DNA from: Halpernia frigidisoli
Lineage (GTDB): Bacteria; Bacteroidota; Bacteroidia; Flavobacteriales; Weeksellaceae
DNA: 64,000 bases
Reading direction: 5' to 3'
NCBI RefSeq assembly: GCF_900113805.1
Contig: NZ_FOQT01000001.1
Span: 848,411-912,410, forward strand
Part shown: piece after piece, positions 1 through 7,666 of the stretch
How positions within the stretch are numbered: position 1 is the first letter of the stretch
Layout: each line of letters opens with the position of its first letter
The notes under the pieces: generated by a model
Told to the model about the DNA's origin: nothing
The model's input: only the letters and a program-made list of their open reading frames with translations
Databases searched by the model: none
Position numbers and translations under genes: made by a program

Positions 1-68
1 TCAGGAATGCTAAAATTGGCACCCCAAATTCCCCATCGCATCGTTCCTACTATTAATTTTGAAAACAT
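1..68 (-). CDS. Aldo/keto reductase, N-terminal fragment (cut by window edge)
   Basis: Reading the minus strand from the ATG at 68-66 gives a 22-residue N-terminus with the elements KLIVGTMRWGIWG, which resembles the first beta strand and turn of flavobacterial aldo/keto reductases (NADPH-dependent carbonyl reductases with a TIM-barrel fold). The frame stays open to base 1, so the gene continues outside the window. It is divergent from the thioesterase gene at 179. No catalytic residues (Asp, Tyr, Lys, His tetrad) lie in the visible part, so the assignment rests on the N-terminal pattern alone and could be wrong. Confidence 0.55.
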   Translation of the reverse strand, partial: MFSKLIVGTMRWGIWGANFSIP

Positions 69-151
69 GTATTTTTATTTCAAAGGTAAAAAATTTATAA
101 GAAAATAGAATTTTTAAATGATTTTGCTAAATCGCCCCATTTTCTAATCAC

Positions 152-159
152 TAACTTTG
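152..159 (+). promoter_or_regulatory. Bacteroidota-type -7 promoter element of the thioesterase gene
   Basis: TAACTTTG matches the TAnnTTTG -7 consensus of Bacteroidota housekeeping sigma factors and lies 19 bases before the ATG at 179. A TTTTG at 122-126 could be the -33 element, although the 25-base spacer is longer than usual. Confidence 0.45.
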
Positions 160-178
160 TAAAACAAAATTTAACTAC

Positions 179-574
179 ATGAACTATCATACCAGAAAAT
201 GGGTAAAACCGGAAGATCTTAATCCGAATCATTCGCTTTTTGGCGGTAGATTATTGCAATGGATCGACGAAGAAGCCGCACTCTACTCTATTATTCAGTT
301 GGAAAATAACAAAGTCGTTACTAAATATATATCTGAAATTAATTTTATAAGTTCTGCAAAACAAGGCGATATTATTGAAATCGGTATTGAAATTTTATCT
401 TTCGGGAATTCTTCATTAAATTTAAAATGTCAGGTGCGAAACAAAATGACGCATCAAACAATTATTACCGTAGAAAAAATTGTGATGGTTGCTTTAGACG
501 AAAATGGAAATCCAGTTGCAAACGGAAAAACGCAAATGGAATACACGAAAGACCACTTAGAAAATGGACAATAA
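179..574 (+). CDS. Acyl-CoA thioesterase, hotdog fold (YciA-like)
   Basis: 131 residues, a single hotdog domain. The N-terminal stretch NPNHSLFGGRLLQWIDEEA matches the thioesterase helix that carries the catalytic Asp/Glu and the Gly-rich turn of the YciA/BFIT group. These cytoplasmic enzymes hydrolyse acyl-CoA to free acid and CoA. Length is normal for a single-domain member, which works as a dimer or hexamer. The last 11 bases overlap the start of the P-type ATPase gene at 564, so the two genes are probably translationally coupled, although no functional link between them is evident. Substrate chain length cannot be read from the sequence. Confidence 0.85.
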   Translation: MNYHTRKWVKPEDLNPNHSLFGGRLLQWIDEEAALYSIIQLENNKVVTKYISEINFISSAKQGDIIEIGIEILSFGNSSLNLKCQVRNKMTHQTIITVEKIVMVALDENGNPVANGKTQMEYTKDHLENGQ

Positions 575-3188
575 AATACACCAGCAAAAAATATCGCCTT
601 CTTCTGTTTACTATTGCCCGATGGAATGCGAAGGTGAAAAAGTTTATTTCGCCCCGGGAAGATGTCCGAAATGTAACATGTTTTTGGTTCCGGTTGAAGA
701 ACGTGAAGACCAAAAAAATAAGCCACAAACTTTCTCAAAAACCAATTTACCGGAAAAGTTTAAAGAAAAGATCGGCGAATACTTTTGTCCGATGTTTTGC
801 GAGGGTGATAAAACTTATTCTTCAGATTCGGGTTGTCCGGTTTGTCACATGCATTTGGAAGAAATTACTGAAGATTTAGTTAATAGTTCTCAGTTGTCGG
901 TTGATGGTAATTCCAATTCAAAAACTGACAACCAAAAACCAACAACTGATAACCAAAAACCTGGCAAATATTATTGCCCGATGTATTGCGAAGGCGATAA
1001 AGTTTATGATTCTAACGTTGGTTGCCCCGTTTGTGGAATGGATTTATTGAAATATCCAGAGAAAAAATCAACACAATTTACTTGTCCGATGCATCCCGAA
1101 ATTGTGGAAAATGAACCCGGAAGTTGCCCGATCTGCGGAATGGATCTGGTGCCAATACCCAAAAGAAACAATGATGATGAAGAAGATGAAACTTATAAAC
1201 TTTTAAAGAAAAAATTGATAATTTCTCTAATTTTTACCACTCCTGTATTTTTACTTTCAATGGGAAAAATGATTGTTAATCTGCCTTTTTCTCCGAAAAC
1301 TTCGGCCTATTTAGAAATGATCTTAACTTTGCCGGTTCTATTTTATGCCGGTTGGTTTTTAATAAAACGCGGCATCAATTCCTTTAAAACCTGGAATTTA
1401 AATATGTTCAGTTTAATTGCCTTGGGAAGTGGCGCGGCTTTTATCTTTAGTTTAGTTGCTTTATTTTTTCCGTCAATTTTGCCAATGGAAATTAGCGGGC
1501 ATAATGGTGAAATTCCGGTTTATTTTGAAGCGGTTTCTGTGATCTTAACTTTGGTGATTTTAGGTCAATTGATGGAAGCAAAAGCACATCAAAAAACTGG
1601 AAACGCAATCCGGGAATTAATGAATTTATCGCCTTCAACGGCACATTTAATTAAAGATAATTCTGAAACTACAGTTCCGCTAGATCAAATTAAAAAAGGT
1701 GACTTCTTGAGAGTAAAACCTGGTGAAAAAATTCCTGTTGACGGTAAAATTACGGAAGGAAATTCTACGATCGATGAAAGTATGATCACGGGCGAACCGC
1801 TTGCAGTCGAGAAAAAAGAACATGAAAAAGTAACTTCCGGAACAATAAACGGCAACCAAAGTTTTGTAATGCAAGCCGAAAAAGTAGGCGATGAAACGCT
1901 GCTTTCACATATTGTAAAAATGGTAAACGAAGCGAGCCGAAGTCGAGCGCCAATTCAAAAACTGACTGATAAAGTGGCAAAAATATTTGTTCCAACTGTA
2001 ATTGGAATTGCGATCTTGACTTTCATTATCTGGCAAATTTTCGGGCCGGAAAATAACAAAACAATCTTTGCTTTCGTAAACGCAGTTGCGGTTTTAATTG
2101 TTGCTTGTCCTTGCGCTTTGGGTTTGGCAACGCCAATGTCATTAATGGTCGGAATTGGAAAAGGCGCAAAAAACGGGATTTTAATTAAAAATGCCGAAGC
2201 CTTGGAAGAATTGCATAAAATAAATGTTTTAATTACAGACAAAACTGGCACTTTAACGGAAGGAAAACCAACTTTAGAAAATATTGAAGCGGTTGAAAAT
2301 ATCCATAAAGATTTAGTTTTAGAAATTGCAGCAGCCTTAAATCAAAACTCTGAACATCCTCTATCAACGGCGGTTTTAAATAAAGCCAAAGCAGAAAATT
2401 TAGAAATTAAAAAGATAAATAACTTTGAGAATATTTCCGGAAAAGGCTTAAAAGGAAATTTAAATGACAAAGAAATTTTGCTTGGAAACGAAAGTTTGAT
2501 GGAAAGTAATAAAATAGAAATTCCAGCAGATTTAAAAGAAAAAGCAATCAGAATTCAGGAAAAAGCACACACAGTTTCTTATGTTGCAGAAGATGGAAAA
2601 GTAATTGGATTTGTGAGTTTTACGGATAAAATTAAAGAAAGTTCTAAAATTGCAATAGATTATTTATTGAAAAATAATGTAGAAGTTATTATGATAACTG
2701 GCGATAATGAACATACTGCAAAAGCGGTCGCAGATGAATTAGGAATAAAAAAATATATTGCAAAAGCACTTCCGGAAGATAAATTAAATGAAGTGAAAAA
2801 ACTTCAAAATCAGGGGAAAATCGTCGCAATGACGGGCGACGGAATTAATGATTCACCGGCGTTAGCACAAGCCAACGTTGGAATCGCGATGGGAACCGGA
2901 ACTGATGTCGCCATTGAAAGTGCGCAAATTACTTTATTAAAAGGTGATATTTCGGGCGTTGTAAAAGCGAAAATTTTAAGTGAAAAATTATTAAGAAATG
3001 TTAAGGAAAATCTGTTTTTTGCTTTTGCATATAATGTTTTGGGAATCCCGATTGCTGCAGGTTTGCTCTACCCTTTTTTCGGAATTTTATTATCGCCAAT
3101 GATTGCGGCGGCGGCGATGAGTTTCAGTTCGGTTTCTGTGATTTTAAATTCATTGAGATTGAATACAATTGATCTGAATATTAAATAA
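564..3188 (+). CDS. Copper-type heavy-metal translocating P-type ATPase with four N-terminal HMBD modules
   Basis: 874 residues, a P1B-type ATPase that should export monovalent copper (or silver) across the inner membrane. The cytoplasmic N-terminus holds four short metal-binding modules of the YHS-like HMBD type at about residues 16-44, 73-100, 136-164 and 172-198, each built on Cys-Pro-Met at one end and Cys-Pro-x-Cys-x-Met at the other. The usual ferredoxin-like HMA domain (GMTCxxC) is absent. Later motifs are complete: TGEP in the actuator domain, the membrane Cys-Pro-Cys at 515-517 that defines the copper group, the phosphorylated DKTGT (Asp559), SEHPLS and GDGINDSPAL. A short direct repeat, TDNQKP twice, lies in the linker at 121-133. 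The gene overlaps the thioesterase by 11 bases. No CopY/CueR-like regulator is adjacent. Confidence 0.93.
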   Translation: MDNKIHQQKISPSSVYYCPMECEGEKVYFAPGRCPKCNMFLVPVEEREDQKNKPQTFSKTNLPEKFKEKIGEYFCPMFCEGDKTYSSDSGCPVCHMHLEEITEDLVNSSQLSVDGNSNSKTDNQKPTTDNQKPGKYYCPMYCEGDKVYDSNVGCPVCGMDLLKYPEKKSTQFTCPMHPEIVENEPGSCPICGMDLVPIPKRNNDDEEDETYKLLKKKLIISLIFTTPVFLLSMGKMIVNLPFSPKTSAYLEMILTLPVLFYAGWFLIKRGINSFKTWNLNMFSLIALGSGAAFIFSLVALFFPSILPMEISGHNGEIPVYFEAVSVILTLVILGQLMEAKAHQKTGNAIRELMNLSPSTAHLIKDNSETTVPLDQIKKGDFLRVKPGEKIPVDGKITEGNSTIDESMITGEPLAVEKKEHEKVTSGTINGNQSFVMQAEKVGDETLLSHIVKMVNEASRSRAPIQKLTDKVAKIFVPTVIGIAILTFIIWQIFGPENNKTIFAFVNAVAVLIVACPCALGLATPMSLMVGIGKGAKNGILIKNAEALEELHKINVLITDKTGTLTEGKPTLENIEAVENIHKDLVLEIAAALNQNSEHPLSTAVLNKAKAENLEIKKINNFENISGKGLKGNLNDKEILLGNESLMESNKIEIPADLKEKAIRIQEKAHTVSYVAEDGKVIGFVSFTDKIKESSKIAIDYLLKNNVEVIMITGDNEHTAKAVADELGIKKYIAKALPEDKLNEVKKLQNQGKIVAMTGDGINDSPALAQANVGIAMGTGTDVAIESAQITLLKGDISGVVKAKILSEKLLRNVKENLFFAFAYNVLGIPIAAGLLYPFFGILLSPMIAAAAMSFSSVSVILNSLRLNTIDLNIK

Positions 3189-3196
3189 TTAGAATT

Positions 3197-3550
3197 ATGC
3201 TTCAAAAAATCATCCCAAAACTTCCCATGCGGGATAAAAATTTAACTAAAAATTTCTATCTAAATAATTTAGGATTTACAGAACTTGGTGATTGGGGCGA
3301 TTATTTTATGGTTTCAAAAGACGATGTCGAAATTCACTTTTTTCTTTTTAAAGATTTAGATCCGAAAAAAAATTATGGAATGATTTACATTAGAACCAAT
3401 GAAATTGAGAAAATTTACCAAAATTTTATTGATAATGGAATTAAAATTCATCCTAACGGAAAACTGGAAGAAAAACCCTGGAATCAAAAAGAATTTTCAA
3501 TTTTAGACCCGGATAAAAATCTTTTAACTTTTGGACAAAGTATTAAATAA
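3197..3550 (+). CDS. VOC-family protein (glyoxalase/bleomycin-resistance fold)
   Basis: 117 residues with the paired beta-alpha-beta-beta-beta units of the vicinal oxygen chelate fold: an opening segment IIPKLPMRDKNLTKNFYLNN and a closing FSILDPDKNLLTFGQ, the pattern of the small bleomycin-resistance/glyoxalase-like proteins. Some family members bind a metal and some bind drugs as dimers; this one could do either. It starts 8 bases after the ATPase stop, and its own stop is immediately followed by the sirtuin ATG, so it belongs to the same transcription unit. The substrate is unknown. Confidence 0.75.
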   Translation: MLQKIIPKLPMRDKNLTKNFYLNNLGFTELGDWGDYFMVSKDDVEIHFFLFKDLDPKKNYGMIYIRTNEIEKIYQNFIDNGIKIHPNGKLEEKPWNQKEFSILDPDKNLLTFGQSIK

Positions 3551-4234
3551 ATGAAAAAAAATTTAGTTGTACTTTCCGGCGCAGGAATTTCCGCTGAAAG
3601 TGGCATTAAGACTTTTCGGGATTTTAATGGTTTGTGGGAAAATCACCGCGTTGAAGATGTCGCAAGTCCGGAAGGTTTTGCGCGCGATCCGAAATTAGTT
3701 TTAGATTTTTATAATGCAAGACGTAAGCAATTAAGTGAAGTTTTTCCGAATGAAGCACACAAAATTTTAGCAGATTTAGAGAAAGATTTTAACGTAGAAA
3801 TTATTACCCAGAATGTTGATGATCTTCACGAACGCGCAGGTTCAACAAAAGTTTTACATCTTCACGGCGAACTTTTAAAAGCCAGAAGTGTTTTAAGTGA
3901 TGATAAAATTATTGATTGGAAAGACGATATGAAAATTGGTGATTTGGATGAAAATGGTATTCAAATTCGTCCACATATAGTTTGGTTTGGGGAAATGGTT
4001 CCGGAACTGGAAAACGCCGCAGAAAAAGTTTCAACGGCAGATTTTTTAATTATTGTTGGAACGAGTTTACAGGTTTATCCCGCCGCAGGTTTGGTAGATT
4101 TTGCACCGGAAAACTGTGAGATTTTTGTGATCGATCCAAATCTGGAAGAAAAATCCGTTCGTCACACTCATTTTTACAAAATGTCCGCAAGTGAAGGCAT
4201 GAAAATAATTCAGAAAAAACTGAAAATTTTATAA
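3551..4234 (+). CDS. Sir2-family NAD-dependent protein deacylase, class III-like (CobB/SIRT5 type)
   Basis: 227 residues. The NAD-binding GAGIS motif (10-14), TQNVD (86-90) and the catalytic His105 in HLHGE are all present, so it should remove acyl groups from lysine using NAD+. The Tyr54-x-x-Arg57 pair inside FYNARR is the class III signature that binds the carboxylate of succinyl- or malonyl-lysine. The four zinc-binding cysteines of typical sirtuins are missing; the only cysteine is near residue 192. The ATG directly follows the stop codon of the VOC gene. Desuccinylase or demalonylase activity is inferred from the motif, not proven. Confidence 0.88.
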   Translation: MKKNLVVLSGAGISAESGIKTFRDFNGLWENHRVEDVASPEGFARDPKLVLDFYNARRKQLSEVFPNEAHKILADLEKDFNVEIITQNVDDLHERAGSTKVLHLHGELLKARSVLSDDKIIDWKDDMKIGDLDENGIQIRPHIVWFGEMVPELENAAEKVSTADFLIIVGTSLQVYPAAGLVDFAPENCEIFVIDPNLEEKSVRHTHFYKMSASEGMKIIQKKLKIL

Positions 4235-4304
4235 TCATCAGATAATTAATAAAGAGTTGATACTTTCCGATACCTTTACAAATCCAAATCTTTATAAATA
4301 AAAA

Positions 4305-4964
4305 ATGTCAGAAAACTATTTAGAAAATCAGTATTTACAAATTAAAAATCAAATTCCGGAAGGAGTTCAATTGGTTGCAGTATCAAAATTTCATTCTGCG
4401 GAAAAAATTAAGTTGATCTATGATTTAGGTCAAAAAGTCTTTGGTGAAAACAAAGTGCAGGAACTTGTTGAAAAATATGAAATTCTTCCAAAAGATATCG
4501 AATGGCATTTGATTGGACATTTACAAACTAATAAAGTAAAATATATTGCGCCTTTTGTAAATAGCATTCAAAGTGTAGATTCTGAGAAAGTTTTAAAGGA
4601 AATTGATAAAGAAGCTTTAAAAAATTCCCGAGCAATTAATGTTTTACTTCAGGTAAAAATTGCGGAAGAAGATTCTAAATTTGGTTTAACTATTCCCGAA
4701 ACTGAACAAATTTATAATGAGTATTTAAATGGTGATTTTCCAAATATTAAAATTACCGGTTTGATGGGAATGGCAACTTTCACTGAAGATAAAGTTCAAG
4801 TTAGAAGCGAATTTTTAAAATTAAAGACACTTTTTAATAAACTTAATCAACTTCAAAAATTAGAAACTCTTTCAATGGGAATGAGTGATGATTTTAAACT
4901 GGCAGTTGAATGTAGTTCAAATTCTGTGAGAATTGGTTCTGCCATTTTTGGTGACAGAGAATAA
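4305..4964 (+). CDS. yggS: YggS-family pyridoxal-phosphate homeostasis protein (PLPBP)
   Basis: 219 residues, the whole family length. It shows the PLP-binding Lys28 in VAVSKFH, the FGENKVQEL and EWHLIGHLQTNK segments and a C-terminal MGMSDDF motif, the hallmarks of the YggS/PROSC family, a single-domain TIM barrel resembling the N-terminal domain of alanine racemase. Members carry PLP and buffer vitamin B6 and amino-acid metabolism rather than catalyse a known reaction. The gene stands alone, 70 bases after the sirtuin gene and 71 before the sigma-54 regulator. Confidence 0.93.
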   Translation: MSENYLENQYLQIKNQIPEGVQLVAVSKFHSAEKIKLIYDLGQKVFGENKVQELVEKYEILPKDIEWHLIGHLQTNKVKYIAPFVNSIQSVDSEKVLKEIDKEALKNSRAINVLLQVKIAEEDSKFGLTIPETEQIYNEYLNGDFPNIKITGLMGMATFTEDKVQVRSEFLKLKTLFNKLNQLQKLETLSMGMSDDFKLAVECSSNSVRIGSAIFGDRE

Positions 4965-5035
4965 TCAAATTTTCAAGGGAATGATTTTTGTTATGGGAAA
5001 TAGCAATTCAAAATAATTTAATTTAAAAATAAAAG

Positions 5036-6223
5036 ATGAAGCAGAAAATTTTAATAGTTGAAGACGAAGCAGCCATTTCTGGTGCGATCCAAAGTATATT
5101 GTCAGATGAAATGACAGAGTACGACTTTATCGTCGCTGGAGACGGTTTGGAAGCTTACAAATTATTAGAAAAAGAAGATTTTGAATTAATTATTTCTGAC
5201 ATGAAAATGCCAAAAATGACCGGAAATGAACTTCTTACGCAAACTTTAAAACTTAAACCTGAGAGCACTTTCATTATGATCTCGGCTTTTGGCGATATAG
5301 ACACGGCAGTTGGTTGTATCCGCGAGGGTGCTTATGATTTTATTGAAAAGCCAATCGATATTAATCGTTTGATCACCAGTGTAAAAAACGCTCTTCATAG
5401 AGAAGTTTTAAAAAAAGAAAACAGAAATCTGCAATCTGAAAATTCTAATCTTAAGAAAAAAGTAAATAAAAAATACCAGATGGTTGGGGATTCTCCAGCT
5501 TTAAAGGAAATTCAGGATATTATTGATAAAGTGTCTCTTTCAGACGCACGTGTATTAATTACGGGCCCAAATGGCGCAGGAAAAGAATTGGTAGCACACG
5601 CAATTCATGCGCAAAGTGACAGAAACAGAGGTCCGATGGTTGAGGTAAATTGCGCTGCAATTCCGTCAGAATTAATTGAGTCGGAACTTTTCGGTCACAT
5701 GAAAGGTTCATTTACTGGCGCGATTAAGGACAAACAAGGAAAATTTGAACTCGCGACTGGTGGTACTATTTTTCTTGATGAGGTTGGTGATATGAGTTTA
5801 AGCGCACAGGCGAAAGTGTTGCGCGCTTTGCAAGAGAAAAAAGTGTCGCCCGTTGGAAGCGATAAAGAAATAAAAATTGATGTTCGTGTTTTGGCCGCAA
5901 CAAATAAAGATCTCAAAAAAGAAATTGAGGAAGGAAAATTTCGGGAAGATTTATTTCACAGATTGTCTGTGATTGAGATTTCTGTTCCCTCTTTAAATGA
6001 AAGATTAGATGATATTCCTTTATTAATTAAACATTTTTCTAAAATTATTTCTGAAGAACAGGGAACGCCGAAAAAAGATTTTAGCGAAGCTGCAATTACT
6101 TCTTTACAAAAGCTTAACTGGACTGGAAACATCCGTGAACTGCGAAATGTAGTTGAACGTTTGATGATTTTAGGTGAAAATCCGGTCGAAGCAAAAGATG
6201 TAGATTCTTTTGTGAAAAAATAG
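5036..6223 (+). CDS. Sigma-54 interacting response regulator without a DNA-binding domain
   Basis: 395 residues. Residues 1-120 are a receiver domain with the phosphoacceptor Asp55 in IISDMKMP and a conserved Lys in IEKPID. Residues 150-380 are an AAA+ sigma-54 activation domain with Walker A GPNGAGKE, the sigma-54 contact loop GSFTGA (a GAFTGA variant with Ser), Walker B FLDEVGD and the arginine-finger region. The protein stops at VDSFVKK just after the AAA+ lid, so the Fis-type helix-turn-helix that ends NtrC-like proteins is absent. It must act from solution or through a partner. No histidine kinase is adjacent. A terminator-like hairpin follows at 6267-6288. Confidence 0.9.
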   Translation: MKQKILIVEDEAAISGAIQSILSDEMTEYDFIVAGDGLEAYKLLEKEDFELIISDMKMPKMTGNELLTQTLKLKPESTFIMISAFGDIDTAVGCIREGAYDFIEKPIDINRLITSVKNALHREVLKKENRNLQSENSNLKKKVNKKYQMVGDSPALKEIQDIIDKVSLSDARVLITGPNGAGKELVAHAIHAQSDRNRGPMVEVNCAAIPSELIESELFGHMKGSFTGAIKDKQGKFELATGGTIFLDEVGDMSLSAQAKVLRALQEKKVSPVGSDKEIKIDVRVLAATNKDLKKEIEEGKFREDLFHRLSVIEISVPSLNERLDDIPLLIKHFSKIISEEQGTPKKDFSEAAITSLQKLNWTGNIRELRNVVERLMILGENPVEAKDVDSFVKK

Positions 6224-6266
6224 TTCGAAATTTATTACCTCTTTTTTTGAGGATTTAACAATTTAA

Positions 6267-6295
6267 TTTGCCGTATTTTTGCGGCAAATTTTTTT
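6267..6295 (+). terminator. Terminator hairpin whose loop carries a promoter -7 motif
   Basis: TTTGCCG (6267-6273) pairs with CGGCAAA (6282-6288), followed by a run of seven T. This fits an intrinsic terminator for the sigma-54 regulator gene. The segment between the arms contains TATTTTTG (6274-6281), a match to the TAnnTTTG -7 element that could drive the MATE gene starting at 6296. Confidence 0.65.
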
Positions 6296-7660
6296 ATGTC
6301 ATTTCTTAATAAAAAATACACAAAAGCCTCACTAATATTAGCGCTACCAGTAATGCTCACTCAGGTTGGGCAAGTATCTGTCAATTTATTTGATAATATA
6401 ATTGTCGGTAATCTTTTGGGCGCAGATGCTTTGGCGTCGGTCGCTTTGGCAAATGGCGTATTTTTCTCAATCTTTGTTTTTGCCTTGGGATTTTCATTTG
6501 CCATTCCGCCTTTGGTTTCTGAAGCTCATGTAACAGATAATCACGAAAAAATTAATCAAATTTTCCGACATGGTTTTGTAATTAATATGGTAGTTGCAGT
6601 TTTGTTAATGACCATTTTATATGCAGCATTACCACTTATTTATCATTTAGATCAGCCGCCTAAAATTATCCCAAATACTTTGAGTTATTTAAGCATTATG
6701 ATCTTAACGATGATCCCGTTTATGCTTTTCCAAACACTTCGTGAAGTTTCTGAGGGACTTTCTTACACGATCGGCGTTACGAAAGCTACGATTGCAGCGA
6801 ATGTGGTAAATGTTATTTTAAATTACATTTTTATAAAAGGTTTATTTGGCGTAAAGCCAATGGGTGTGGAAGGTTCAGCGTGGGCAACTTTTATCGCCAG
6901 GATTTTTATGGTTGTTCTACTCTATTTTATACTTCGTAAAAAAGAAGTGACTAGACGTTATATTTTAGATTTTTCATTAAAAATAAAAAGTTTTTCAAAA
7001 GACATTTTTGAAACTATGATCCGGTTGGGATTTCCTACCGCGCTTCAAATGTTTTTTGAAATTTCTGCTTTTGCCGCAGCTGCTTTTATTTGTGGATTAG
7101 TTTCTGCTAAAGATATTGCCTCGCATCAGATTGCTCTTTCTATGGCATCTTTTACTTTTAATTTATGTATCGGTTTTAGCGTTGCTTCTACCGTTCAAGT
7201 TGGACGACGAATTGGCGAAGGAAATTTTGAAGGCGTGAAAGAAGTCGGGATAAATAATTTAAAGATTGCATTCATTTTTATGTCATTGTGTGGTACATTT
7301 TTTATTTTAGGAAGGCATATTTTACCAACATTTTTTACCAAAAAAGAAGATGTGGAAGTTATTTTGTTAGCTTCAAAACTTTTAATTGTGGCTGCTTTGT
7401 TCCAATTATCAGATGGCATTCAGGTGACGGCTTTAGGCGGATTACGGGGTTTGCAGGACGTAAAGGTACCGAGTATTATTACATTTATTGCTTATTGGCT
7501 GATCACAATTCCTTTAGCCTATTTTCTTTGTGTAAATATGAAAATGGGTGCATTTGGTGTTTGGATCGCCTTAGGAAATGGTCTAAGTATTTCCGCCATA
7601 CTTTTGGTCGTGAGATTTTTAAAATTAGCGGACAGAAAAATTAATTTAAATAAAATTTAG
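6296..7660 (+). CDS. MATE-family multidrug efflux transporter
   Basis: 454 residues and about 12 predicted membrane helices in two similar halves, as in the MATE family. The start (ASLILALPVMLTQVGQVSVN) and the NLFDNIIVGNLLGADALASV segment match the first two helices. Family members expel cationic drugs and metabolites in exchange for Na+ or H+ across the inner membrane. The substrate cannot be told from the sequence. The ATG lies only 14 bases past a possible -7 element (6274-6281), so the mRNA leader would be short. The next gene begins 6 bases after the stop, so the two are probably cotranscribed. Confidence 0.9.
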   Translation: MSFLNKKYTKASLILALPVMLTQVGQVSVNLFDNIIVGNLLGADALASVALANGVFFSIFVFALGFSFAIPPLVSEAHVTDNHEKINQIFRHGFVINMVVAVLLMTILYAALPLIYHLDQPPKIIPNTLSYLSIMILTMIPFMLFQTLREVSEGLSYTIGVTKATIAANVVNVILNYIFIKGLFGVKPMGVEGSAWATFIARIFMVVLLYFILRKKEVTRRYILDFSLKIKSFSKDIFETMIRLGFPTALQMFFEISAFAAAAFICGLVSAKDIASHQIALSMASFTFNLCIGFSVASTVQVGRRIGEGNFEGVKEVGINNLKIAFIFMSLCGTFFILGRHILPTFFTKKEDVEVILLASKLLIVAALFQLSDGIQVTALGGLRGLQDVKVPSIITFIAYWLITIPLAYFLCVNMKMGAFGVWIALGNGLSISAILLVVRFLKLADRKINLNKI

Positions 7661-7666
7661 AATAAA

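Noticed and set aside
427-879. 150-codon open frame overlapping the thioesterase and the P-type ATPase
   Set aside because: It is a different frame inside two well-supported genes; its Lys/Arg/Asn-heavy product is typical of AT-rich shadow frames.
7288-7644. 118-codon frame inside the MATE gene
   Set aside because: It is out of frame within a clear transporter gene and rich in Tyr and Cys with no pattern.
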